Assembly: GCA_900318445.1 (NCBI GenBank)
Contig: ONKO01000004.1
Span: forward strand, 1-64,000
DNA from: an uncultured Bacteroidales bacterium
GTDB lineage: Bacteria; Bacteroidota; Bacteroidia; Bacteroidales; UBA932
Reading direction: 5' to 3'
Length of the DNA: 64,000 nucleotides
Shown piece after piece: positions 18,659-27,083 of the stretch (positions within the stretch are counted from its first letter, which is position 1; every line of letters starts with the position of its first letter). The translations under genes were made by a program, and so were the position numbers. Under the pieces are notes generated by a model, which was not told where the DNA came from, searched no databases, and was given only the letters and a program-made list of their open reading frames with translations.

Positions 18659-21600
18659 ATGAAAAACATAGTTGTAACAAGAATTCTTTCCATTCTCCTG
18701 CTGCTTTTTGCAGCGGTGCCGGTGGCGTGGGCCGACGGCGACGAATGGAGCGTCTGGGACGGAAAGACGAAATCTTTCCCTGGGAAAGTGGAACACACGT
18801 ATGAGCCAATGGTGTATCACGTCCATATCCGCTCGGCAGCCGAATTGGCCTACATCGCTGATCACTTCGATGACGTGATGTATGGAAACGTGAACTATCC
18901 GTTCCGTGATCAATACTATTATCTGGATGTAAATATTGATATGGGGGATACGTCGTGGACTCCTATTGGCTGGAGGGATGGAAAAATTGTTGATTTTCGA
19001 TGGGGAGAGTTCCACGGTAATGGCCACACCATCCGCTTCAAAATCAAAGATGCCACAGAAAACTATCAGGGCCTGTTTGCACAAATACATAAGGGCGCGC
19101 GAGTATATAACCTCCACGTGGAGGGAGACATTTCGTGCAGCCGGTCCCGGCTGGTGGGCGGCATCGCCGGCGAGAACAATGGCAAGATAGCAAACTGCTG
19201 GGTGAGCGCCAATGTCCGCTCCGACTGGAAAGAGCCAGGCTCGGCCTATACCGCCAAAGTGGGCGGCATCGCCGGCGAGAACAATGGCACGATAGAATAC
19301 TGCTGCGTGAGTGGCAACGTGACCAACAACGACGCCGACGTGGGCGGCCTGGTGGGTTACAACAGCCGCGATGGCAAAGTCCGGCACAGCACCTTCCACG
19401 GCACGCGTTACAGTACCCACAGCCAGGAATACACCATCATCGGCGACCAGGATGGCACGATAGACAGTTGCTACGACATTTTCCAGAGCAGCGAGTTGAC
19501 TACCGACGCGGAAATGTATAACTATGGCCTCAAGTATCCCTTTGCCATCAATGTTACCACAGAGGGCGAAGGTGCATACCAGGTGAGCGCCGGCGATGAG
19601 AAAGACGTTACGCGCTGGTATCCCGGCGCGGCGGTTAAACTGACCAAAATTTTGGGTAGTATCCAAAGTCTTTCCATCAAGGATGCCGAAGGAAAAGTTG
19701 TCAACTATAACGGTGACATCAACGATGCGGTTACCTTCACCATGCCGAGGAAAGACGTATTCGTCACAATCGCCTATGGCAAAGGCACGGAGAAAAACCC
19801 CTTCATCATCGACAGCGCTGACGAATGGGACAGATTCGTCAATATGGTCAATTCCGGCGAGGACAGTTTCCGTGGCGAATATGTGAAGCTCACAAGAGAC
19901 ATCAGCGTAAGCCGGATGATGGGGGAAAGTGACGTCCACTCTTTCCAGGGCACCTTCGACGGCGCCGGACATACGCTGACGGTTGATTTTAATACGTCAG
20001 AACCCAGTACCGCGCCGTTCCGCCACGTCTTGAATGCTACCATCAAGAACCTCACCGTGACCGGCACCATCACTACCAGCGCCCAGTTTGCCGCCGGCAT
20101 CGTATCGGAGTCTTACGGCTCGCTGCGTCTCGAGGGCTGCCGCAGTTCGGTCACCATCAACAGCAGCGTCCAGGGCGACGGTACCCATGGGGGACTGGTG
20201 AGCAGGCTGAGCGGACAAGACAACAACATCGTTATCGCAGGCTGTGTCTTCGACGGCTCCTTTGCCACCACCGGAGGAACTACCAACTGCGGAGGCTTCA
20301 TCGGATGGCCCGTGTATAATAAGCCCTCCATCACCCATTCTCTTATGGTGCCCAAGAGTGTTGCGGCAGGAATGCTCAACAATACCTTCGCCCGCTGGCA
20401 TACTACCTACAGTCCCAACATTACCAAGAGCCTCTTCGTGGCCACCGACAATCTGCCCGCCGACCAGGGCGCCCCGGCCCTTGCTTACGCTACCGCTCCC
20501 AACAATCTTGGCAATCTTGAAAAAGACTATGGGGTGATAAAGGCTCACCAAAATGGCTTCCTGTTCGAAGGCAAGTATTATATGGACTCCAGGGTGATGC
20601 TGCCGGGTGAAGGTACGGAGGAGAACCCCTACACCATCGGCAGTGAGGAAGATTGGAACATTTTCGTCGGCAACATTGACCGTTACCATTATTACACCGG
20701 CAATTTTGTAAAGTTGACAAAGGACATCAGCGTGACGACGCCGGCTTCGTTTTTTGATGGCATCTTCGACGGAGACGGTCATACGCTGACGATCACGCTT
20801 CAAGGCAAATGGCCTATGATATTCGCCCCATTCGTTATGATTGATAACGCTACTATCAAGAATCTCAAGACGGCAGGCAGCTTAAATAGCGAATTCACAC
20901 ACGTCCTGGGAGGCATCGTTGGCATGGCTAGTGGGAACACTACAATTGAGAACTGCAGCAGTTCTGTTGCTATGAGCATTCCCATTGATTCCAGTAGCGG
21001 CATTGAAGCAAAGACAGGCGGCATTGTTTCGTCCGTGAGTGCTTCCAGCAAGTATTCAGCCAAAATAACAGGCTGCTCCTTCACCGGCAGCATCACTTAC
21101 ACCCGTGCTGAGGCATCCGGCGGTGGGGGCATCGTTGGCAATGTATCTGACGAGGGTCTGGTGACTATCAGCCAATGCGTTTTCGCTCCTTCGGCCATTA
21201 ACATGGCCAAAATGGAGACATTCAACTCAATAGCAGGAGGTTCTCTATCCCATACTACCATTACCGATTGCTACTATACGGAGCCGAAAGTGAAAGCCCA
21301 GGGCGTGAAGATTTCCAGCATCACCGGCGGAGAAGGCGTCACCGTGGCCAATGCCGGGGCTGTCAAACAGGAATATGATGCGGGCGTTCTCACCTTCTAT
21401 GAGACGGGCTTCAAAGTGGGCGATGTGCTTTATGCCGCGAGCGGAGAGTCCGTCAGCCTCAAACTCGGTCACGACGAAAGGGATGGCTTTGTCTTCAGAA
21501 AGTACACCTCCTCGGGCGGCACGCTGAGCGGCACCACCCTCACGATGGCCGATGCCGATGTCACTGTTGATGCGGTGTGGATGAAGCTGGCCGGCGTCAC

Positions 21601-21973
21601 CATTCTCGGAGAGCCCAAGTATGTGACCTCCTTCTATGACGGCACGCAGAGTTACCGGCTTACCGGCGGCGCACTGGCCTATACGGTAGATAAAGATGGC
21701 ATCTTCCACCGGATTGGGGACGAAAGCGATGTGATTCCCGCCGGCACGGCCGTAATCATCTTGTCCGATTCCACTACCTTCGACCTGGTTGCCTTGGATT
21801 CAACTGACGTGACAGTGAGGACGGGCAACATTCTGCAGGGCTCGGACACGGAGATTCCCTGTCCCGCAGGAAGTGTATATGTGCTGGGCATTGTCGGAGA
21901 TACCCCCGGCTTCTACAAGTACACCGGCAGCACCCTCCCGGCCGGGAAGGCCTACTATGTCGTAAATGAATAA
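18659..21973 (+). CDS. GLUG-repeat / beta-helix surface protein (intact paralogue)
   Basis: A 1,104-residue secreted protein with a signal peptide (about 1-25, ending AWA). The order is: EWSVWDGKTK, a region with GLUG motifs (GGIAGENNGK, GGIAGENNGT, GGLVGYNS; about 155-250), a linker unit (about 255-375), two long beta-helix modules (about 377-650 and 650-880), and a C-terminal beta-sandwich-like end with GTAVIILSDS. It is co-linear with the frameshifted gene at 8744-12845, but that copy has three modules and a different C-terminus. GLUG proteins are typically adhesins or surface-layer-like proteins. It lies between the FISUMP lipoprotein and an amidohydrolase, so surface ligand capture is a reasonable guess. 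Confidence 0.85.
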   Translation: MKNIVVTRILSILLLLFAAVPVAWADGDEWSVWDGKTKSFPGKVEHTYEPMVYHVHIRSAAELAYIADHFDDVMYGNVNYPFRDQYYYLDVNIDMGDTSWTPIGWRDGKIVDFRWGEFHGNGHTIRFKIKDATENYQGLFAQIHKGARVYNLHVEGDISCSRSRLVGGIAGENNGKIANCWVSANVRSDWKEPGSAYTAKVGGIAGENNGTIEYCCVSGNVTNNDADVGGLVGYNSRDGKVRHSTFHGTRYSTHSQEYTIIGDQDGTIDSCYDIFQSSELTTDAEMYNYGLKYPFAINVTTEGEGAYQVSAGDEKDVTRWYPGAAVKLTKILGSIQSLSIKDAEGKVVNYNGDINDAVTFTMPRKDVFVTIAYGKGTEKNPFIIDSADEWDRFVNMVNSGEDSFRGEYVKLTRDISVSRMMGESDVHSFQGTFDGAGHTLTVDFNTSEPSTAPFRHVLNATIKNLTVTGTITTSAQFAAGIVSESYGSLRLEGCRSSVTINSSVQGDGTHGGLVSRLSGQDNNIVIAGCVFDGSFATTGGTTNCGGFIGWPVYNKPSITHSLMVPKSVAAGMLNNTFARWHTTYSPNITKSLFVATDNLPADQGAPALAYATAPNNLGNLEKDYGVIKAHQNGFLFEGKYYMDSRVMLPGEGTEENPYTIGSEEDWNIFVGNIDRYHYYTGNFVKLTKDISVTTPASFFDGIFDGDGHTLTITLQGKWPMIFAPFVMIDNATIKNLKTAGSLNSEFTHVLGGIVGMASGNTTIENCSSSVAMSIPIDSSSGIEAKTGGIVSSVSASSKYSAKITGCSFTGSITYTRAEASGGGGIVGNVSDEGLVTISQCVFAPSAINMAKMETFNSIAGGSLSHTTITDCYYTEPKVKAQGVKISSITGGEGVTVANAGAVKQEYDAGVLTFYETGFKVGDVLYAASGESVSLKLGHDERDGFVFRKYTSSGGTLSGTTLTMADADVTVDAVWMKLAGVTILGEPKYVTSFYDGTQSYRLTGGALAYTVDKDGIFHRIGDESDVIPAGTAVIILSDSTTFDLVALDSTDVTVRTGNILQGSDTEIPCPAGSVYVLGIVGDTPGFYKYTGSTLPAGKAYYVVNE

Positions 21974-22012
21974 AGCCAATCAATAGTAAATCCAACACTA
22001 AAAAAAAATACC

Positions 22013-23662
22013 ATGAAAGCAGACAAAATCATCAAGAATGCGAAAATCTTCACGGCGGACTGCAAGAATCCTAAGGCCTCGGCCCTGGTGGTGAAGGATG
22101 GCAAATTCGTCTATGTAGGCGACGAGGCAGGCCTTTCGGCCTATGAAGGCGAAGTGACCGACCTGGGGGGCAAGTTCATTATGCCCGGTATCTTTGACAG
22201 CCATGTGCATGTGACCCTGCCCGTGGGATTTGCCTATGCGGAAGAAAGCGAGCGCTTTGCCTGCAACGGCAAAAAGGAGGCCCTGGACTACATGGCCGAC
22301 TTTATCGGCAAGCATCCCGGCCAGAAGTGTTATCGGTTTATTCTGGAGAAAAAGTGCCTGAATGGTGAGATGCTCACCAAAGAAGACCTTGACGCCATCT
22401 GCCCGGATGCCGAGCTCCAGATTCAGGAGGCGGAATTCCATAGCGTGTGGGTGAACTCCCGCGTGCTCCGGCGCCATGGCATTACCGACGAAACGCCGGA
22501 TCCCGTACCCGGACTCAGCGTTTATGAGCGCAAGGACGGCAAGTTGACCGGCTATATCATTGAAGGCTCTGCGGAGGTGCGCATCGTCCTGGACGGTTCC
22601 ATGGACCTCAGTGACGAGCAGATAGACGCCGCGCTCCAGGCGTGGATTGATTTCTCCGTGAGCCACGGCGTATCGGCCGTTTTTGACGCCGGTATTCCGG
22701 GCTTCCCTGAGTTCCATGAGCGGGTGTACCAGCGCCTGAAGGTTATGGATGAGCAGGGAAAACTCCCCGTCTATGTAGATGGATGCTATGTGATTGCCGC
22801 CAACTGGCAGGCGGAGGAAGGCTTGAAGGAACTCAAGCGTTTCCGGAAGGAATACAATACGGAGCACCTCAAGATTCACACCATGAAGATTTTCATGGAC
22901 GGCACGCAGAAAATCCATACCGCCGCGATGCTCACGCCCTATGTGGACGTTCCCGAGAAGGGTGCCACCGCCTTCAACAAGGAGGATCTCGCCGCCCTGA
23001 TGGTCAAACTCAATAGGGAAGGCCTGGACCTTCACATGCACACCGTAGGCTCCGCAGCCTCCCGCGTGGCGCTGGACGCTGTGGAACTGGCCAGAAAGGA
23101 AGTGGGAGACAAGTTTACCATGAAGGTCACATGCGCCCACCTGGAGGTGCAGGATGACGCCGATCTGGACCGTTTCGCCAAGTTGGGCGTGATTGCCAAC
23201 TATACGCCCTGGTGGCATGCCGGCGACTACAAGGTATGGGGCACCTGGCTGGGTGAGGAGCGGGCCCGCAAAATGTTCCGCTGCAAGACGCTATGGGACA
23301 GCGGCGCCCTGGTTACCTGGTCCAGCGACAACGTCGTTTTCAGTTTCGAGGTCTGGAACCCCTATCTGGGCATGGAAGTGGGCATGACGCGCCATATTAC
23401 GGAAAAAACCAATGCTCCCGCCTTTACCAGAGGGGAAGTGCTTCCTCCCGAGGACCAGAAAATGACCGTTGAGCAAATGCTGTTGGGCTACACCATCAAC
23501 GGTGCTAGGCAGCTGGGCGTGGAGAACAAAAAGGGCTCCATCACCCCCGGCAAGGATGCCGACTTCCTGGTATTCGACAAAGACCTGCTTGCGGAGGAGC
23601 ACGAGGGCTTCAGCCATAATCTGCCTTCGCTTGTGTATTTCGCAGGAAAGAAGGTGAACTGA
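22013..23662 (+). CDS. YtcJ-like amidohydrolase, family 3 (third paralogue)
   Basis: 549 residues, no signal peptide. Metal-site motifs are DSHVHVT (about 61-67), KIFMDGT (about 291), LHMHTVGSAASR (about 339) and HLEVQDD (about 376). By eye it is closely similar along its full length to the protein at 5379-7040, and its first residues also match the truncated stump at 13485. It follows the GLUG gene with a 39-bp gap and no obvious terminator, and is the last gene of the intact module. The bond cleaved cannot be told from the sequence. Confidence 0.9.
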   Translation: MKADKIIKNAKIFTADCKNPKASALVVKDGKFVYVGDEAGLSAYEGEVTDLGGKFIMPGIFDSHVHVTLPVGFAYAEESERFACNGKKEALDYMADFIGKHPGQKCYRFILEKKCLNGEMLTKEDLDAICPDAELQIQEAEFHSVWVNSRVLRRHGITDETPDPVPGLSVYERKDGKLTGYIIEGSAEVRIVLDGSMDLSDEQIDAALQAWIDFSVSHGVSAVFDAGIPGFPEFHERVYQRLKVMDEQGKLPVYVDGCYVIAANWQAEEGLKELKRFRKEYNTEHLKIHTMKIFMDGTQKIHTAAMLTPYVDVPEKGATAFNKEDLAALMVKLNREGLDLHMHTVGSAASRVALDAVELARKEVGDKFTMKVTCAHLEVQDDADLDRFAKLGVIANYTPWWHAGDYKVWGTWLGEERARKMFRCKTLWDSGALVTWSSDNVVFSFEVWNPYLGMEVGMTRHITEKTNAPAFTRGEVLPPEDQKMTVEQMLLGYTINGARQLGVENKKGSITPGKDADFLVFDKDLLAEEHEGFSHNLPSLVYFAGKKVN

Positions 23663-23737
23663 TACGTGATTTTTCGTAGACATAAGGCAGCTTTACGGCA
23701 TAATAGGGGACGATGCGCCGCGCGCAAGTAACAGTAT

Positions 23738-25093
23738 ATGGCATACAAACTCCCGAAAAGGTATTCCTACAGGACCATCTGGAGGATTACGTTACCCATC
23801 CTGGTAGCTCTTTTGATGGAAGAGCTGCTGGGTATAACCGATACGGCCTTCCTGGGCCGTGTCGGTGAAATCGAACTGGGTGCATCGGCCATTGCAGGCG
23901 TGTACTTCACCATCCTGTACATGCTGGGATTTGGCTTTTCCATCGGCGTCCAGATTATCATCGGCCGGCGCAATGGGGAGGCCAGTGAGAGTGGGGAAGG
24001 GTATAGCTCCATCGGGCGCGTGTTCTGGCAGGGAGTCTGGTTCCTCGCGGGCCTGGCGGTCCTGACCATGGTCCTGTCTTATTTCCTGTCTCCGCCCATC
24101 CTCAGCGGGGTGCTGCAGTCGGATAATATTTTTAAGGCAGCCCTGGTTTATGTGAACTGGAGAATTCCAGGGCTGCTTTTTGCCTTTATGACCGCACTGT
24201 TCCGCGCTTTCTACGTGGGTACGCGGCAGACGGAGAGCCTCACCTGGAATTCCATCGTGCTGGTGGGAAGCAATATCTTCCTGGACTGGGTGCTCATCTT
24301 CGGCCACCTGGGTGCTCCGGCAATGGGAATCAAGGGTGCCGCCCTGGCATCGACCATTGCGGAAGGCATTTCGCTCCTTTTCTTTATGGTGTGGGCTTTT
24401 CTTACGGCCGACAGGAAATACGGCCTGCAGAAGGTGGTCGGCCCCGTATGGAGCGAACTGAAACGCGTCTTTTCCACGGCCTCCTGGGTGATGGCCGAGT
24501 ACGTGCTCAATGTCTCTGTATGGCTGCTTTTCTTCCTCTTTATCGAGCATCTGGGGGAGGAAGAGCTGGCAATTGCCAACATCGTCAGGAGCGTTTCCGA
24601 GGTGCCGTTCGTCTTTTCGGCGGCCTTCGCTTCCACCGCGGCTACGCTGGTGAGCAATATCATCGGCGAAGGCCATCCCGAAGGTGTGACGACGGTGATC
24701 CGGCGGGTCCTGACGCTCTGCGCCGTGACCATGTTGCCCATTCTGCTTGCGTTCTTCCTGTTCCCGCACTGGATCATCGGCCTTTTTACCGATATCCCTT
24801 CCCTGGTTCAGTCCTCGGTGGCTACGCTCAAGGTAATGTGTGTGGCGGCCGCCGTTACGCTGCCGTGGAATGTGTATCTGCAGTCGGTTGCGGGAACGGG
24901 GAATACGCGGGTGTGTTTACGCTTTGACGCCGTGGCCCTCTGCATCTATGCTGTCTACTGTACCATTGTTATCGGTATCCTTCGATCGAGCATAGCCGTA
25001 TGCTGGACGGCCGACGGCGTCTATGCGCTGTGTATCTGGATTCAGTGCATCATTTACATCCACAGGGGTAAATGGCGCGACAAGTCCATTTAG
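23738..25093 (+). CDS. MATE-family efflux transporter
   Basis: A 451-residue polytopic protein with about twelve hydrophobic helices and the two-fold repeated layout of MATE/DinF exporters (RITLPILVALLMEELLGITDTAFLG at the start is characteristic). MATE proteins export cationic drugs or other organic molecules using Na+ or H+ gradients. It follows the amidohydrolase by 75 bp, so it could export a product of that block, but a separate promoter is possible. The stop is only 3 bp from the stop of the convergent esterase. Confidence 0.93.
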   Translation: MAYKLPKRYSYRTIWRITLPILVALLMEELLGITDTAFLGRVGEIELGASAIAGVYFTILYMLGFGFSIGVQIIIGRRNGEASESGEGYSSIGRVFWQGVWFLAGLAVLTMVLSYFLSPPILSGVLQSDNIFKAALVYVNWRIPGLLFAFMTALFRAFYVGTRQTESLTWNSIVLVGSNIFLDWVLIFGHLGAPAMGIKGAALASTIAEGISLLFFMVWAFLTADRKYGLQKVVGPVWSELKRVFSTASWVMAEYVLNVSVWLLFFLFIEHLGEEELAIANIVRSVSEVPFVFSAAFASTAATLVSNIIGEGHPEGVTTVIRRVLTLCAVTMLPILLAFFLFPHWIIGLFTDIPSLVQSSVATLKVMCVAAAVTLPWNVYLQSVAGTGNTRVCLRFDAVALCIYAVYCTIVIGILRSSIAVCWTADGVYALCIWIQCIIYIHRGKWRDKSI

Positions 25094-25096
25094 TCT

Positions 25097-26461
25097 TTAT
25101 CTGCGTCCGGGCCAGGTGGGCTGGGATACTTCCGGAGCCGTGAGTACCTGGGCGTTCATCCATTCGAAGATGTTGGCATGGCCCTGAGGGGCTACGGAGC
25201 CGCCACCATTGTTGGAGGGTTTTACGTCTCCCTCGCTCTGCTCCTGGGACATCGTCACGGCGTCGTTGAACAGGTAGCACCAGGAGAAGTGTCCGAAGAA
25301 CTTCTGGCCGGGGTTGTCAATGCCTTCCACGCTCTCGAACATGGACATCCAGACGTTCTTGGCGCCGGCCTTTATGAGGCGCTGGAAGGTGGGGATGCAG
25401 TGGGTCTTGGGATCTACGGTGGTGTCGTCATAGGACTGGACGATCCAGATGTTTTCCTCGGCCAGCGCGGCAATTTCGGTGTCGGAGATGAAGGCATCGG
25501 CATAGGCCTCGCAGGTGGGGTAGGCCGCGGCGAAGTAGCGGGGATGACGGATGAGCATGTTCATGGTCATGTAGCCGCCGTTGGAGCAGCCGCCCAGGTA
25601 GATGCGGTTGCGGTCTACGTCGGGGTGCTGGTCTGCGTAGCTGTCGATGCAGGACTTGAGGACGTCGGAGTAGAGGGACGGATAGTCGCCGTGACCGAAG
25701 CCTTTGGAGGTGCCCATCCACATGGTGGGGCACTGGATGGAAAGGACGTAGGCGCCTTTGGCTCCGCCTTCCGTGGTAAAGTGGGACTGGATCTCAGGAC
25801 GGATGAGGGAAACGACCTCGTTGCCCAGGAGGGTGATGGAAACGTCAATGCCGCCTTCACCGCCGCCGTGCAGCCAGATGATGAGGGGGTTCTTGACGCC
25901 GTCTCCTTTCAGGGACCAGGGCTCGTAGGCGGCGTAGGTGAGGGTTTCGTCACCGGGCTTGCCGGTAGAGCGGCCCGTGAAGGTGCCTTTATTGAAATAG
26001 TCGGCTTCCGAGACAAAGTCTGTGAGGGCCTTGGCACTCTCGCACTCGATGGCGGTGTATTTCTGCTTGCCCACTTTGAGGACCTTGCCTTTCTTGAGTT
26101 CTACCTTTACGGTATAGTCTTCCTTCCAGACGCTTCCGGCTTTGGAAAGGCCCAGGCCACGGCCTTTTGCCTTGTCCAGGCCAAGAGCCAGGTATTCACC
26201 TTCCGGGTTGAAGGCGCCTCTGGAGTCGGAGGGGTATACGGACAGGACGGTGCGCTCCACACCGTTGGTGTTCACGGAGAGGATGGACGGATCCACGCCC
26301 GTGAGTCTGACTTCCGGCTTCACTACCACCAGATTTACGGCAGTTGAGGCTTCATAGGTGGTGACGCCAACTACCTGCGGCTCCATCTTGAGGGTCTGGG
26401 CAGCGGCCGACGCGGCGATGGCCATGGCCACGGCCGCAAGGATGGTTTTGGAGATGTTCAT
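25097..26461 (-). CDS. Secreted alpha/beta-hydrolase (esterase/peptidase-like)
   Basis: 454 residues with a signal peptide (about 1-22, ending AAAQ). The N-terminal ~160 residues are a beta-rich extension; the C-terminal part is an alpha/beta-hydrolase with the oxyanion region IIWLHGGGEGG and nucleophile elbow GGCSNGGY. The last residues of the domain carry FFGHFSW, a possible catalytic His. The architecture resembles prolyl-oligopeptidase-like or feruloyl/acetyl esterases of Bacteroidota. It is monocistronic, convergent with the MATE gene, and has no sugar-utilisation genes beside it. The substrate is unknown. Confidence 0.8.
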   Translation of the reverse strand: MNISKTILAAVAMAIAASAAAQTLKMEPQVVGVTTYEASTAVNLVVVKPEVRLTGVDPSILSVNTNGVERTVLSVYPSDSRGAFNPEGEYLALGLDKAKGRGLGLSKAGSVWKEDYTVKVELKKGKVLKVGKQKYTAIECESAKALTDFVSEADYFNKGTFTGRSTGKPGDETLTYAAYEPWSLKGDGVKNPLIIWLHGGGEGGIDVSITLLGNEVVSLIRPEIQSHFTTEGGAKGAYVLSIQCPTMWMGTSKGFGHGDYPSLYSDVLKSCIDSYADQHPDVDRNRIYLGGCSNGGYMTMNMLIRHPRYFAAAYPTCEAYADAFISDTEIAALAEENIWIVQSYDDTTVDPKTHCIPTFQRLIKAGAKNVWMSMFESVEGIDNPGQKFFGHFSWCYLFNDAVTMSQEQSEGDVKPSNNGGGSVAPQGHANIFEWMNAQVLTAPEVSQPTWPGRR

Positions 26462-26640
26462 GATAAATGCGTGTGTTTGTTTCCGGAAAGTTAGCGATTA
26501 TTCCTATCGTGGACAACGCATTTGCGTCCCCGCCGGCCCGTTTTGTACACAGGTGCAACAATTTGAACGTTCAGGGTAAAAAAGCGCACTTCTTGCGCCG
26601 TGATGCACAAGTTGCTGACTGCTAGCTGCTTGCGCTTTCT

Positions 26641-26664
26641 CGGGTGCACTTCGCTGTGCACCCG
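26641..26664. repeat. Perfect inverted repeat CGGGTGCAC / GTGCACCCG
   Basis: Arms 26641-26649 and 26656-26664 are perfect reverse complements around a 6-base loop (TTCGCT). No T-run follows on either strand, so it is not a typical terminator. Confidence 0.7.
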
Positions 26665-26732
26665 TGGTTCCGTAAGATGCCGGTTATCAATGTTTTGTGC
26701 TCGGCTGGCTGGGGAGTTGCAAAAGTGCCCAC

Positions 26733-26824
26733 ACTGCGGGTAACTTGACAAATTAAGTCCGGTTACCCGCAAAAAAGGCCGTTTTTGACGGTAACTTGAC
26801 CAAAACTGTCAAGTTACCCGCAGT
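26733..26824. repeat. Nested inverted repeats of GGTAACTTGAC
   Basis: An 18-bp sequence at 26733-26750 is the exact reverse complement of 26807-26824. Inside, GGTAACTTGAC at 26790-26800 pairs with GTCAAGTTACC at 26808-26818, and GCGGGTAAC (26736-26744) pairs with GTTACCCGC (26762-26770). Several alternative hairpins are therefore possible. No open frame is present. Confidence 0.8.
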
Positions 26825-26861
26825 GGGCTCACTATGCGGCCCTCTAAAAATTGCAGAAAAC

Positions 26862-26890
26862 AAAAAAGGCAGCCGGATTGGCTGCCTTTT
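26862..26890 (-). terminator. Intrinsic terminator of tRNA-Asn
   Basis: On the minus strand the arm AAAAGGCAGCC (26890-26880) pairs with GGCTGCCTTTT (26874-26864), followed by further T down to 26862. It begins 1-2 bp after the tRNA 3' end. Confidence 0.88.
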
Positions 26891-26891
26891 G

Positions 26892-26965
26892 CTCCCCCTG
26901 TTGGACTTGAACCAACGACCCTCTGATTAACAGTCAGATGCTCTAACCAACTGAGCTAAGGAGGA
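26892..26965 (-). tRNA. tRNA-Asn (anticodon GTT)
   Basis: On the minus strand the acceptor TCCTCCT pairs with AGGGGGA (one G-T pair), the anticodon stem CTGA/TCAG encloses the loop CTGTTAA-type sequence with anticodon GTT, and the T arm is GTTGG-TTCAAGT-CCAAC. The CCA does not appear to be encoded. A strong terminator follows immediately. Confidence 0.95.
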
Positions 26966-27049
26966 ATTTTTACCGTTCCTTGTGTAACGGGATTGCAAAG
27001 GTACAATCTTTTTTGGATTCTCCAAAGAATTTCTGCAAAAATTTTTTGC

Positions 27050-27057
27050 TATCTTTG
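27050..27057 (+). promoter_or_regulatory. Bacteroidota -7 box TATCTTTG
   Basis: TATCTTTG matches the TAnnTTTG consensus and lies 27 bp upstream of the HU-like gene's ATG (27084). No clear -33 TTTG at the standard distance is seen. Confidence 0.65.
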
Positions 27058-27083
27058 TAAATCTAATTGAGGTGAAGAATAAA

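Larger units (their letters stand above)
26462..26891. other. 430-bp intergenic region, palindromes and terminator only
   Basis: No credible gene is seen. The region holds a 9-bp-arm hairpin at 26641-26664, a cluster of GGTAACTTGAC palindromes at 26733-26824, and the tRNA-Asn terminator at 26862-26890. The stretch 26570-26640 has no feature I recognise. Confidence 0.6.

Noticed and set aside
26892-26965. tRNA-Asn as integration site of a mobile element
   Set aside because: No integrase gene or direct repeat of the tRNA 3' end was seen near it.
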